Positions 6,315-17,900 of a stretch of DNA of 64,000 nt are shown one piece after another (positions within the stretch are counted from its first letter, which is position 1; each line of letters begins with the position of its first letter). The stretch is from a virus, in IMG/VR virus record IMGVR_UViG_3300046820_004106, positions 1 to 64,000 of that record, one strand, 5' to 3'. A program made the position numbers and the translations under genes. The notes beneath the pieces are model-generated. The model was not told where the DNA came from and did not search any database. It saw nothing but the letters and a program-made list of their open reading frames with translations.

Positions 6315-9300
6315 TCAGACTATGTGAAGAATTTGACTTTCTATTGGTGTTCCGTAAGTGGTTCCATCATAAGGCTTGACAATAAAAGAAATTGCCATAT
6401 TTCTCAAAACCACAGCAGAGTTTAATAAACTACCTTCTGCTATTTTATTTGACACTCCATTAGTCCATTCAAACCATTCAATGGTGGATAAATCTGAAGA
6501 TCCATTAAAATTATAATAGGCTTGAAGAACACTGTTGGCAGAAATTTTACTGTCAACTATTGTATTTGTTGACTTAATTTGAACATCGTACACATAAGGC
6601 GCAGACAAACTTTTGACAATTATTGGTTGTGAAGTGTATGTGATTCCATAATCAAAATTATCATTAGGTTCAAGAGTAACATAAACTTGATCGTTTATGT
6701 TAAAATAACCATTGGCAGCATTCAAATCTGCTTTTCTTTGAACCAATTTATCTCTGTAATTAGGTGTGGAATCTAATTCTTCAGTGGTTGTTCCGCCACC
6801 AGATGTTCTTGTCCTGTACCATCTTGTTCTTGGTTTATATTGCTGATTATCGGAAATATAACTGTAATCAACATACATTCTTGAAGAACTTGAAATTTGT
6901 TTTGTAGATCCGACAGATGCATAAGAAACATCTGAATTGATTACTAAACTTTCAGCTTTCAATGATGGAATATTAGTATTCAAATAATGAGAATATACAT
7001 TTGAATTTGAAACAGTATTATGAGTAAATTCAAAGTTATAAGTTGTTGATGCAGTAGAAGAATATGTCTCTACTTTTAATCCCAATCTATATGTTGAACT
7101 TTGAAGAATGAATAAAGTAATAATATCGGTTGCAGATTTATTAGTATCAAATATAATTTTGCCATCATATCTGTCTAACTTGTATCCACCACGAACTATC
7201 TCGTTGTTGACAAGCACTACAATCTTGCTGTCTTCAGGCCATCTTCCATTTACAGCATAATAGTTCTTGTAATCTGTAGAAACTGTACCTTCACCATAAG
7301 CTTCATACCTTGAACCAGTTCTACTAATTGAAACTTGAACAATGTTTCCTAATGGCACTTCTTGTCGGAATGTTATAGTTCCATTTACATTGTCAATAGT
7401 GTAAAGATTGGTAGCAACAAGAGAAGAATTTAAATAAACTTCAACATTGTCCGAAAGAAGCCAAGTAAATCTAGTGTTGTCATTATATACAAAGTAAGTA
7501 AAATTATTATTTACAGACTTTACGCAGGTAAGTTTGTCATAAAATAAAGCATTTGTATATTTGTATGATCTTTGTCTTGAAGAAATTATTCCATTTTTAT
7601 TTTTGATTAATTCTTCATAATCATTCCAATTTGTACTGTTTCCTTTGCATATGCCCCAAGTCAATTTAGCTTTATCAGTGTCAGAATAGTCTGTTGAAAG
7701 AATGTATTCAAAAATATCATCTGTGGAAGTTAAAGCAGTTGTAAATAAATAGTTGACAGCTGGAGATACTTCAGTGTAATATAATTGACTTACATAAGGA
7801 GAAATTGGTAGACTGGTAGAATTATTCCATCCTTCTGTCATATTAATTTGAAAATCTAAATTTGTAATTTCTTTATTAACAATAGATGTGGCAGTTAATG
7901 TAATCCAATCGCTGTAATTCTTCTTATCTGTGGAATATTTGTATTTGACTACGCAAGAACTATCTACACTTTGCCCTGTAGAAACTGTGTATGCTGTAGT
8001 AATTGATTTTATAAATTTAGAAGTTTCAAATTCTACAGATTTATTCCAAGAACCAGCAAATATTGTATTAGATCCACCGTGCAATAAAGCTGTAGTAATT
8101 CCAGACCAATAAGAGCTAGAAGCATCAAAATACAATCCATCTGTATTTTGCACTAATTGTCTTATGTTTCCAGTGTTTGTTTTATCATCCACACCAAATA
8201 CAACTAATTTTGTACCTTGATTGCCCCAGCTGTAATTAATATTGTCTTCAATACTCTTAATAGAAACTGATGTATTGTTATCAGCATCAGAAACAATAAA
8301 TGTTAATGGAATGTATGAACTAGCCAATCTTTCCATCATATATTTTGAAACTGTAGGATTGTTTGGAATTGAATCTGCCAAGCCATTCCAATCTTGTCTT
8401 AAATATACTTCTACTTGATCTGTATTTCCAATTGATGTAGTAAATGATACTTTGCCTGTAGATGGAATTACTGTATATCCTGAACCTAAAACTGCACCAT
8501 TCTTAATTACTTCAGCATATGGATAATCTGTAGTATTCCAAGTAAATGTGTTTGTACCATCAGTTGAAAAAGTAAGTGTAGAGCCAATAGAGCTGCCGAT
8601 TTTAGGAACAAGATTTAATTGCTTATTGCTTTCATTCTTGTATCTTTCTTTTAATAAATCGAGTCTTATTAAGTTTTCATCTGACAAGTAATCCTTGTAA
8701 GTTGAAATTAAAGATGTGTCTGCTATTCCTGAAATTGCTGCTGGTTGTTGTCCTATTAAAGCATATTCAAGACAGTCATATAAATTACTATTTTCACCAT
8801 CAAGTTTTAAGGAATTGATTATTGATGTTATAGCTGTTCCTGAATTTGTGAAACCATTGCCCGTTTCGTGTTTTATAGATGTGCCAAAAGTCCAAAGGTC
8901 TGCAAAAGAAAATTGAGCATAATATTGTTGATTTGTTCTAGCAAAAATATTTGTCAAAAGACTATTGTATCCATTTACAAATCCTGACGACATTTTCATA
9001 GAAGCAGAATTATCAAATACATTAGAAATTACAAATTTTGGCTTAAGATACAAATAACCATCATCGCTAGAAATTACACCTTTGCTAACACCGCTATCCC
9101 AATTTACTTCGGTGTTATCATAATTGCCAATAGGAACAATGGTTTCTATTGGAGCATATGAATTGTCATAATGAGCTCTGAAGAAAAAGTCATAACTTGT
9201 GCTAATTCCAGTCCAACTTATAGCGTTTGAACTTGAATATCCTAATCCTGAAAATGGATTATTTGTTGATGCTTTCTTCCACTTAAATAGAGGAACAGAG

Positions 9301-12300
9301 CTTGCAGTTTCTTTTATGACAAGTGCTAATGTTGTTGATCCTGTACCTGGAATATCTAATGCACTTATGAGATTGAAACTTGTAAATCCACCAACATTAA
9401 CGCTAGAAGATGTAATAGGACTTGACGCAGCTAATTGTGTTTGTGGTTTTACATTGGCATCTACAGAATAAACATAAGCTGTTAAAGTTGTATTTGCTAA
9501 ACTGTCATTGTAAGAAGAATTGGAAAGTCCATCTTGTTCCCTAATTGACAAGAATGCAGATACTTTTGATATTGTGCTTGCTGTTGATGATGTAGTGAAA
9601 GTTTGAGCTAAATATCCAACAGAGCCACTATCACTTGCAATGAATCTTATGTCATTTGAAGGCTTGGATGAGAATAAAACTGGGCTATATCCTTCACTTG
9701 TATTCTCACCAGTTCTATACCAGCAATCACCATCATCAAGAGTATACCAAATTCCGTTATTCGTACAAGCCACCAAAACATTTTGAGTAATAGAATTAAA
9801 TGTGGAGGAAAATACTTGTAGATCATAAACACAAGTTGGCAGAGTACCGATATAATCAGATCTTTCAAAAGTATTTCCTTCATCGAAAGATCTATACACT
9901 CCATTATTTGTTCCGATATAAATTTTTGATCTACCAGGAGTATTACCAACAGCAGCTTCAGTGTCAATAGCATAAGAGAAACAATGAAGTCCTCTTAAAT
10001 ATCTACTATCAACAATAAAATCAGAAGAATTTACATCATCAGGGTAAGAATATTTCCAGTTTCTTACCTTTAAAATTCCATCATTTGTAAGGATAAACAA
10101 TGAATTTGCATATGTAGTTGTATTTGTTGAAGAAGGAACACTATATGCTTGGAAAGATTTGTAATACTTGCTTACACCTTCAGGATTGCCAGAAATAAAC
10201 ATTTTTCTGGGAACGAGAAATGATGAGAATGATGAATATTGAGTGTCATTACCCATCACAAAATAACCATCATCTCCTGCTGCGTGTAAACTTTCAAATT
10301 CTTGCACATTACCTAAACTATTCTTGATATATGTGCCCTTGAAAATTCCATTTACATTATTAGTAGTAAGTTTCAAAAAATCAGATAAGAAATTGGTTGT
10401 TCCTAATTTGACACTTAATCCATCACTTGTTGCAAATGCTTCGAATAAAGTGCCATTCCAGAAACCAGTGAGATAAGCATTTTGTCTTGCTGATGATGTT
10501 TGCTTTATCCAAGAACTGTCATATTTCCAAAGACCATTAGAAGCGCCAGCAATTACATTAAGATTTGGATCAAGAGCAATATAATTAGCATCAAAAGCGC
10601 CATCTAATGTGCTTTCAAGTTCCCAATATTTAGTGTATTTCCAAACACCCTTCTCTGTAATAATTCTAGTTCCAGTACCATCTTTTGTGAGATTGACAAT
10701 TCCCTTAACTTGAATTGGGTCGCTTTCAAAATCATTTACAGTAGGAACAAGTTCAGTTCTATTTTTGAATGATGAATTTAAGCTATCAAATTTAGCATTA
10801 CTTGAAAAATTATCAACTAGTAATGTATTTTTCAAACCTCTTGTATCAGTCTGTGAAATTGTTGGTGCAGTGAAATCAAAAATAGTTGAATTTAATGATT
10901 TGATCTTTCTTGCTAATTCTTGAATATTAGAATTATTTTCTGATGCTAAATTGTAGGTTTGGTTGGATATAGCAAGATACAAATCATCTTCCAATCCAGA
11001 TACAATCTCGTTTTTTATTCCATAAACTTCAGCGCCAACGTCGTAAGTAGTTGTGCTTGTAAGTCTTGCTACAGATAAAGTTATTTCAATAGGAAATACA
11101 GTATTGTCAATAGATTTAACTACTGCTATTTCATATTTATTACCAGCTTTCAATTGTATTAAAGAATAATTGCTAATTCTCTGATTGATATATATTTTAG
11201 TATCAGTGTTAGAGTTTGCTTTCGCTAATAATGCAATAGGCGTTTTAGTCTTGAAAAGGGGTACATAAGTAGAAGAATGTGGCTTTGTTCCGGCATCAGA
11301 TATTGTTGGAAAATCATTTACTATAGATATCTTTACATTATCGACATCGTTCTTTAATACTGACTGTGTAAAAGTGATTTTGCCTTCAGATGGACTGGAA
11401 TAAAATGGAATAGTGCTAGGTTCATTGTTTATATAAGTAAAAATTCTAGTACTGTCTGTTTGTGTGTCAGTCCAAGGGTCAGTGGTAAATGTATTAAAAC
11501 TCTTTTCATAATATAACTGATCGCCTGAGACATAGGTAGATCCCATAGCTACTAATTGATATGGATAATTTAAAGTAAAATTAGATACTTGATTATAATT
11601 TTTATCAAATACTGAGAATTCTGTCTCATTTTCAGAAAAAGTATCGTTAGGTCTTTTCCATCGATAATTCAAAGAAACTGTGCTGGATACGTTTACATCT
11701 TGCCACAATAATTCAGTGCTAACAAAGATGCCATTTGTTGTTCCAGCATACAACTTACCAAAATTACTGCCATCATCATAACTGTAAAGTGCATTTGTCG
11801 AACCTTGGAAGACAGGCTCCCAAAAAAGTTCAGAATAGGCTACAGATGTTCCTAATGATGATTCTTGGACTCTTGCAATGCCATTAGAATGTCCAATGAA
11901 ATAATCTGTTGGAAATGTTGTTGAATTTCTTTGAACAACACAATTGATGACACTACTTGAACCAGCTCCAGAAGGTGTTGAATTTTGATATATCTTTAAT
12001 CTTTGAATTTCCCATAGCACATCAGAAGTGCCAAAATCAAATGCATCTTCAATAACAAGATACCAAGTACTGTCGTTATTTACAATTCCGTTTGATACGT
12101 ATACTGTTTTCCAATTAATAAATTCAGCATTTACATCAAGTTCGGTTGATCTAGTCCAACTTCCAGCAGATACAATATAAATTCCATTTTCAGCTTTATT
12201 AGTTTGATTTTTGACAAGAACAATATTACCAGCAATAACAGCAACACCATCAATAGTTTGCGTTCCAGTGAGTGCTATATCTTCTGTTGTGGCGCATAAA

Positions 12301-14897
12301 GCATTTGAGAAAGATGTTGATGTTTGTGAAAATGGAAGAGACCAATACTTACCTGTAGCATCTTCATAATATTTTGCTGTGTGAGTGATAAATGCCTGAT
12401 AATCATTCCACCAGATAAGATTATTTTTGTATGCGCCATCTTTAATCCAATAAATTCCCTTTACTGGCTCGTTAAATATTTGAGATAATTGGCTAAAATC
12501 ACCAAAGTATAAACCTTTCGTACTAGTGCCAATTGCTCCAACATACAGTGCTCTTTGAATTGTAATGTCATCAGTCTCACCAGAAACAAATATAGTTTTC
12601 TGTGTTGATATTTCTTCAATTCCAGAAAGATTATAAATATTTGTAATTGCTGTACCTGAAGAATTGTAGAAAGAGGAAATTTCATTCCAATTCCAGTTTT
12701 GATATGCTGTATTGTCAGGAATTATAGCATAGTAAACTTTTTCAGATGATAAACCATATTGATAAGTCTGATATGTTCCATCAGCTAATTTATCAGAAGA
12801 AATCTTAAAGCCAACTAATGTTTTTGCAATTCCACTAGTGTCTGTTGGTAATTTCAAATTTTCCCAAACATTACTTGTATTGTTATAATAAACTTTACCT
12901 AAAGAAGTGAAAGCATAAACATTCTTAAAGTAGTTTTCATTTGTTGGATAAATTATGTTATCTTGAAGCGATAAAATTTTTCCATAATCATTTTGCCAGT
13001 TAGTTGTTTGCGCTGTGTTACTACCTAAATTGAAGCTAAACAATCCTCTAGAAGATGATGTGTAAATCAAATTCAAACTAGTAATAATGTTTGCACTCTT
13101 ATAGAAGTAGCTAATGTCATCGTTGTATTGAATGTAAGAATTTGTATTTTGAGGATACAGATATGACTTTCCAATTCCAGTGGTTAAAAATTTGTCTGGA
13201 GTAAAAGTCAAAGGTTGCTTATATCTATTCTCGCTGTAATGATTGATCTTTAAATTATTTATTGAAACCTTGCCTGTAGATATGCTATTGGCAGATAAAT
13301 TCTTTATGTAATCATTTGTAAGATTGTTTATAATTTCAGTCTTACGTGTTTTAATTACAACAGATAAATCAAGGAAAGTATATTGATCATAATTAGGTAT
13401 AGAACTTTTCAGTAATATACAGCCAGAATAAGGATTAACTGTATAGTGAACTGGATCTATCAATGTTTCTGCCAAATAAACTTCAGCAGTATCATATTGA
13501 AAATTTGTCCAAGAGAATAAGGTGTAAAGGTCAGTGGTTAGACCAGAAGCATTTGTGTATTGATAAATTGTTCCATCACTTAATTTGATATATGTGTTGA
13601 ATGTAAGGGCTGTAGATAATAATTCTTGGCTACTATTTACTGCTATTAAATTTTTATCAACAGCATATGGTAAATACACCTCAAGCTTGGATGTTGATTT
13701 GATGCTTTGGTTTAGATAAATCTTATATGGGCTACTTGATTCACTTATTGTGTATTCTGAACTGGAAAGAAGAATGCCATCAAGTTTAACAATAGGTGTA
13801 CCGTATGAAGAAATGGTGTCATTAAATAAGGTTCCATCAGAATTCTTCAATACAAAAATTGAAGAATTTTCATAGCTTGAAACTCCATCATTAGAAGAAG
13901 CTATCAAAACTAAATAATTTTTAAGATCTATCTTTGCTGCAGTGTTTATTTCACCCAGATGCTTATGCTTCAAATAAGATAATTGAAGTTGTCTCTGAAA
14001 TTCTCCAGCAGTTTCATTTATTTGATTTCTTCTTTCTTCGTATATAATTTCTGAAACAGTATTGAAATCAGTGTATGTAGTGTCTGCTTTGTAAATTACT
14101 GTGGCTAGATATACAGCATTTGAATAAGTGTTATATTTTGCATCTGGAATTGATGGAAAAGATATATTGCAAATTTCATCTGATAAGGTTGATATTCCAG
14201 ATTCAGCCCAAGCATAAAAAGTATTTGCTATAGTTTGTCTAAAATAACGGGGTTTTTCAGTTTTGGCAGCATATTTATCAATAATTCCATCACCTGTACT
14301 AACTTTTATGCATTGTTTGAAAGCATCTTGGAAATAGAGGTTTGATGAGCCTAAAGTAAAGTTTGTTGATGAAACTGCGCCAAGCCAAAGTGTTTTTTCG
14401 TTAGTTGATCCAGAACTTACAAAAACAACAAAATTATCAGAATAATCAGATGTTGTATTGAGACTTGAATGTCTTGTCCAGGTTGAAGATGAAACAGTGT
14501 AAACGCCATTTTGTGTAGCTGTAGATTGATCTTTTACTAATACAATATCGCCAGCAACAACAGAAACTCCATCAATAGTTTGTGCGCCAGAAAGAGTGAT
14601 ATTTATTGTGGTAGCTGCTAAACAAGATACAGTGAAATCCAGATTTAATAGTGATAACTTTTGTCCATATTCACTTGTAGCGCTTGTATTATATCCATCT
14701 AGAAGTAATATTTGATCAGCTCTATTTTCTGATAATTTAGATACATCCCAGCCATTTATAACTCCAGGACCTAAAAAAGAGTATATGCCTGAAAAATTAG
14801 ATTCAGCTGTAAGCATATTTTCATAGTCATAACCTGGATACCAAATATCGCCAAATTGTGAAAATAAAAACTTGTAAATTGATGTACGATTAGCCAT
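6315..14897 (-). CDS. 2860-aa multidomain fibre/baseplate protein with vWA domain
   Basis: A giant virion protein. The N-terminus (1-90) contains GPGVINGWDVSK. Two TIDG modules follow (about 91-190 and 865-970), with TIDGV..AGDIVLVKDQ and NGIY signatures. A KHKHLG fibre motif is near residue 310. Propeller-like stretches end in Asp boxes (SFDEGNTF near 1667, TLDDGDCW near 1720). A beta-sandwich domain seen in two other genes here covers about 1745-1890. A von Willebrand A domain spans about 1955-2260: MIDAS DNSAS at Asp1962, SNLYDCLEYAL, FIVSDAD, and LVVFGVDD..TDGLYFDAS. At least five short beta modules with the pattern V.NG...YTID...G.ITF recur, one of them inside the vWA domain. Probable role: receptor binding or tail-tip structure. 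A weak AGGT site precedes ATG; the stop is TGA. Confidence 0.85.
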   Translation of the reverse strand: MANRTSIYKFLFSQFGDIWYPGYDYENMLTAESNFSGIYSFLGPGVINGWDVSKLSENRADQILLLDGYNTSATSEYGQKLSLLNLDFTVSCLAATTINITLSGAQTIDGVSVVAGDIVLVKDQSTATQNGVYTVSSSTWTRHSSLNTTSDYSDNFVVFVSSGSTNEKTLWLGAVSSTNFTLGSSNLYFQDAFKQCIKVSTGDGIIDKYAAKTEKPRYFRQTIANTFYAWAESGISTLSDEICNISFPSIPDAKYNTYSNAVYLATVIYKADTTYTDFNTVSEIIYEERRNQINETAGEFQRQLQLSYLKHKHLGEINTAAKIDLKNYLVLIASSNDGVSSYENSSIFVLKNSDGTLFNDTISSYGTPIVKLDGILLSSSEYTISESSSPYKIYLNQSIKSTSKLEVYLPYAVDKNLIAVNSSQELLSTALTFNTYIKLSDGTIYQYTNASGLTTDLYTLFSWTNFQYDTAEVYLAETLIDPVHYTVNPYSGCILLKSSIPNYDQYTFLDLSVVIKTRKTEIINNLTNDYIKNLSANSISTGKVSINNLKINHYSENRYKQPLTFTPDKFLTTGIGKSYLYPQNTNSYIQYNDDISYFYKSANIITSLNLIYTSSSRGLFSFNLGSNTAQTTNWQNDYGKILSLQDNIIYPTNENYFKNVYAFTSLGKVYYNNTSNVWENLKLPTDTSGIAKTLVGFKISSDKLADGTYQTYQYGLSSEKVYYAIIPDNTAYQNWNWNEISSFYNSSGTAITNIYNLSGIEEISTQKTIFVSGETDDITIQRALYVGAIGTSTKGLYFGDFSQLSQIFNEPVKGIYWIKDGAYKNNLIWWNDYQAFITHTAKYYEDATGKYWSLPFSQTSTSFSNALCATTEDIALTGTQTIDGVAVIAGNIVLVKNQTNKAENGIYIVSAGSWTRSTELDVNAEFINWKTVYVSNGIVNNDSTWYLVIEDAFDFGTSDVLWEIQRLKIYQNSTPSGAGSSSVINCVVQRNSTTFPTDYFIGHSNGIARVQESSLGTSVAYSELFWEPVFQGSTNALYSYDDGSNFGKLYAGTTNGIFVSTELLWQDVNVSSTVSLNYRWKRPNDTFSENETEFSVFDKNYNQVSNFTLNYPYQLVAMGSTYVSGDQLYYEKSFNTFTTDPWTDTQTDSTRIFTYINNEPSTIPFYSSPSEGKITFTQSVLKNDVDNVKISIVNDFPTISDAGTKPHSSTYVPLFKTKTPIALLAKANSNTDTKIYINQRISNYSLIQLKAGNKYEIAVVKSIDNTVFPIEITLSVARLTSTTTYDVGAEVYGIKNEIVSGLEDDLYLAISNQTYNLASENNSNIQELARKIKSLNSTIFDFTAPTISQTDTRGLKNTLLVDNFSSNAKFDSLNSSFKNRTELVPTVNDFESDPIQVKGIVNLTKDGTGTRIITEKGVWKYTKYWELESTLDGAFDANYIALDPNLNVIAGASNGLWKYDSSWIKQTSSARQNAYLTGFWNGTLFEAFATSDGLSVKLGTTNFLSDFLKLTTNNVNGIFKGTYIKNSLGNVQEFESLHAAGDDGYFVMGNDTQYSSFSSFLVPRKMFISGNPEGVSKYYKSFQAYSVPSSTNTTTYANSLFILTNDGILKVRNWKYSYPDDVNSSDFIVDSRYLRGLHCFSYAIDTEAAVGNTPGRSKIYIGTNNGVYRSFDEGNTFERSDYIGTLPTCVYDLQVFSSTFNSITQNVLVACTNNGIWYTLDDGDCWYRTGENTSEGYSPVLFSSKPSNDIRFIASDSGSVGYLAQTFTTSSTASTISKVSAFLSIREQDGLSNSSYNDSLANTTLTAYVYSVDANVKPQTQLAASSPITSSSVNVGGFTSFNLISALDIPGTGSTTLALVIKETASSVPLFKWKKASTNNPFSGLGYSSSNAISWTGISTSYDFFFRAHYDNSYAPIETIVPIGNYDNTEVNWDSGVSKGVISSDDGYLYLKPKFVISNVFDNSASMKMSSGFVNGYNSLLTNIFARTNQQYYAQFSFADLWTFGTSIKHETGNGFTNSGTAITSIINSLKLDGENSNLYDCLEYALIGQQPAAISGIADTSLISTYKDYLSDENLIRLDLLKERYKNESNKQLNLVPKIGSSIGSTLTFSTDGTNTFTWNTTDYPYAEVIKNGAVLGSGYTVIPSTGKVSFTTSIGNTDQVEVYLRQDWNGLADSIPNNPTVSKYMMERLASSYIPLTFIVSDADNNTSVSIKSIEDNINYSWGNQGTKLVVFGVDDKTNTGNIRQLVQNTDGLYFDASSSYWSGITTALLHGGSNTIFAGSWNKSVEFETSKFIKSITTAYTVSTGQSVDSSCVVKYKYSTDKKNYSDWITLTATSIVNKEITNLDFQINMTEGWNNSTSLPISPYVSQLYYTEVSPAVNYLFTTALTSTDDIFEYILSTDYSDTDKAKLTWGICKGNSTNWNDYEELIKNKNGIISSRQRSYKYTNALFYDKLTCVKSVNNNFTYFVYNDNTRFTWLLSDNVEVYLNSSLVATNLYTIDNVNGTITFRQEVPLGNIVQVSISRTGSRYEAYGEGTVSTDYKNYYAVNGRWPEDSKIVVLVNNEIVRGGYKLDRYDGKIIFDTNKSATDIITLFILQSSTYRLGLKVETYSSTASTTYNFEFTHNTVSNSNVYSHYLNTNIPSLKAESLVINSDVSYASVGSTKQISSSSRMYVDYSYISDNQQYKPRTRWYRTRTSGGGTTTEELDSTPNYRDKLVQRKADLNAANGYFNINDQVYVTLEPNDNFDYGITYTSQPIIVKSLSAPYVYDVQIKSTNTIVDSKISANSVLQAYYNFNGSSDLSTIEWFEWTNGVSNKIAEGSLLNSAVVLRNMAISFIVKPYDGTTYGTPIESQILHIV

Positions 14898-14903
14898 TAC
14901 TAC

Positions 14904-17900
14904 CTACGGAGTTGGATTAAATTTAATGCTAGCATCTCCTATATCAAGTTGTACGGCAAAATCATACACCATAGAAGGAGTTGATCCTACGCTTGTAAGG
15001 AAAATTCCGAATCTGATTTTGCTTGATGCTTCTGGTAATTCAAAGGTTTGGTTTGGATCGATTACTGTAAAGTTTGCAAAATTGAATGTTTCATTAGTGT
15101 CATCAGATGTTGTATATCCGTACACGATGCTACCATTGTTTTTTAATTCGTTAGAAGAGAGTAAACCTCTTTTGATCATTGGAGCATCAGTGTCGTAATT
15201 AGCAGTATCAAACATTCTAGTAAAGAAATAACTTCCTGATGATGATGTGTAGGAAAGGGTCAAAGACAATAATTCTGGAGTGATATTGGGTGTTGCTGTG
15301 ATGAGCTCAACCTTGTATTGCAACCATTTTCCAGAATATGCTGAAAGATCTACAGCTAAAGATTGTGCAGTTGTTGGAGCTAAGCTATCATTGATGCTTG
15401 ACAATGATTGAGCATCACCGTAAGAAGCTGCAATACATTCTGCTCTTGTATTTCCAGTCTTTACATAAATCTTTACCTGAGTTCCATTGTCTAAAGTTGT
15501 ATCTGGAGTTGATGGGTATTTGTTTAAAATTAAGGCAACAATCTGTGTCCAAGTAATAAGTGTTGGTACATATATTGGCTGAACTTCATAAATACCATAC
15601 TCTCTGATTTTGCGGTCAGGAGCGTAAACTGGGTAAGCTCTTGAAGGGGGAACATAAATCCCCTTCCTAGATAGCGAGTTGTCAGCATTCTTTTGAATTT
15701 GATAGATAACGCCTGAATTATTAGTTGTAGATAAATTCTGGTTATTAGTATTAGTATTTGTCGTTGTTGTCGATCCAGTGCCAGCATTTACCTGTCCTTG
15801 TGTTGGATTGTTGGTTTGATTATTCTGAGTATTTCCGGTGACAGGATTTATTGTTGTATTTGAATTAGAAACAACAGTAGTATTTGAATACTGAATGAAT
15901 GAACTTGTGTTATTTGCAGTATTAGCTACTTGAATCATTCTGTCACTAATAACTGGAAAACCACTAGTATGAGCTGGCAGGGATACACCTTGAATATTTC
16001 CAGCTTGATCTTTAAATCTAGCATAAATGTATCTACTATTATTTTCATAAGGGGTGGTAGTAAATTCATAAACACTACCATCCATACCAGCACCATAGAA
16101 TGTGTTGCCGATGGATGTCACTGATTTGATTTTGCTTGAACCGTAGAATTGTGAAGAAGGTACTGCCTCAAAAGATTCTCCAGTGTTCTTCTGCCATAAG
16201 AATTTAAAAGTAGTACCAGAGCCTACATTGTTTGTTGTCTGGAGCTTGATTTTTAAAATATCTCCTTCAAGAACATTGAATGCATTTGCTGAGTAAAGAG
16301 TTGAAAGTGTAGTGGATTGGTTATAATTTCCTATTTGCAAAGTATCGTTAACAAATAAATTATATCCAACACTGCTATCAATTCTAAATGATAAAGCACC
16401 GTCTTTTGAGGCTAAAATTGCACCTTCAAAAGTTACAGAACTATTTGTAAATCCAGTAGGTGGAATGAATGAACTACCAATAGCTCCAGTATAGTTTATT
16501 GCTGATGTTTGACCTCTGTAAGCAATAAAATTATAGCTTTCAAGATCTCCGAGATCTGTCCAAGTAATTCCAGAACCAGTGTAAGATCTCCAGGTTGAGT
16601 TTAATAAATTTGTGTCATATGAATAAGAAACAATTTTCTTAAAACCATTTATTGACTTAAAATATCCATAAGTTCCATTGTCAGCGCTAACATAAATATA
16701 ATTAGCATTTGGATCATCGTATATGCTGAAAATATGATCAGCATATGTATCATAAAGTTTAGCCCAAGAATTAGCTGTTGCATTTGTAAAAGATAACTCC
16801 CAGATTTGTCCGCCTCTAAATCCAGCTAAAACCGAATTTCTAGTAGATGATTTAGTTAAACACTCAACATTATCAAAATTTGATGATAATGTTTGCACCC
16901 ATTCAGCATTGTAGTATTTATAAATTGCTGATGCTCCACTACCGTAAGCTCCTCCAACACCAACATATAAAGTAAATTCTTTTGCCGTAAGAGCAGAAAC
17001 TTGGTCATAAGATGTGAAAGTTTTTAGTTCTGTAATAGCTTTTCCATTATATTGATAAACAGAACAAGAACTAGAAGCTCCTTTTGTGGAGCCTAAAAAA
17101 AGATTATTGCCCAAGGAAGTCATAGAAATGATGGGCTTTAATAGTTTATAATTTGTGGTAGACAGTGGATCTTTTGCATTTAATATGCTCCAGAATTCAC
17201 CATTGAAAGAAGTGAAGACTAAACCATAATTAGTGCCTGCATAAGCTCTTCCATTAAATACGTGGATACAAGTAATTTGATATTTTTCACCAATAAGAGA
17301 TTCATTTAATATTTCATAAATTTCTCCACTCTTATATACAAACATTTTATGATTGGCTGCTATTAATATCTTGTCATTGAATGAAGCAATAGCAGTGATT
17401 TCGGAAGCTGCATTGCCTGTCTTCTTTGACCATAAATAAGCAGCATTAGTAAGATCAATATTAGTGTATGTTGTTTCACCAGTTGAAAAATCTATAAAAC
17501 CTTTAGAGTTAGCATTTGGAAAAGAAGTAGCATCTCTAAAGTCAGCAAATCTTGAAATTTGTGCTGAAACAACATCTGAAAATTGATCATAAGCAGCAAG
17601 AGTAATGTCGCCTCTTTGATCTATAGTAAAGTAATCTCCGTGATATGCAATTCTAGCAGCATAAAGAGAGATGGGAGTTGTGAAAGTGAAATTTAAATAA
17701 TCAGTGGTTTCAGAATCTGCAATATTTTCAACAATATCTTCCCACTCTGAATTTTTAGTTTTCTTAACTTGTAATTTATATGTTTTTGTATTTTTTGCAG
17801 TGGCTCCAACAATTAAATTAGTAACTGTTGGGTATATATTGTTTAATGAATTTAAGGCATCTTCATACACAGGATTAAACTTTTTGTATATGTAATTTGC

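Noticed and set aside
9647-9973. 108-codon minus-strand ORF in another frame of the 2860-aa gene
   Set aside because: Fully inside a gene with clear Asp-box motifs in the other frame, with Leu/Ile-rich noise composition.
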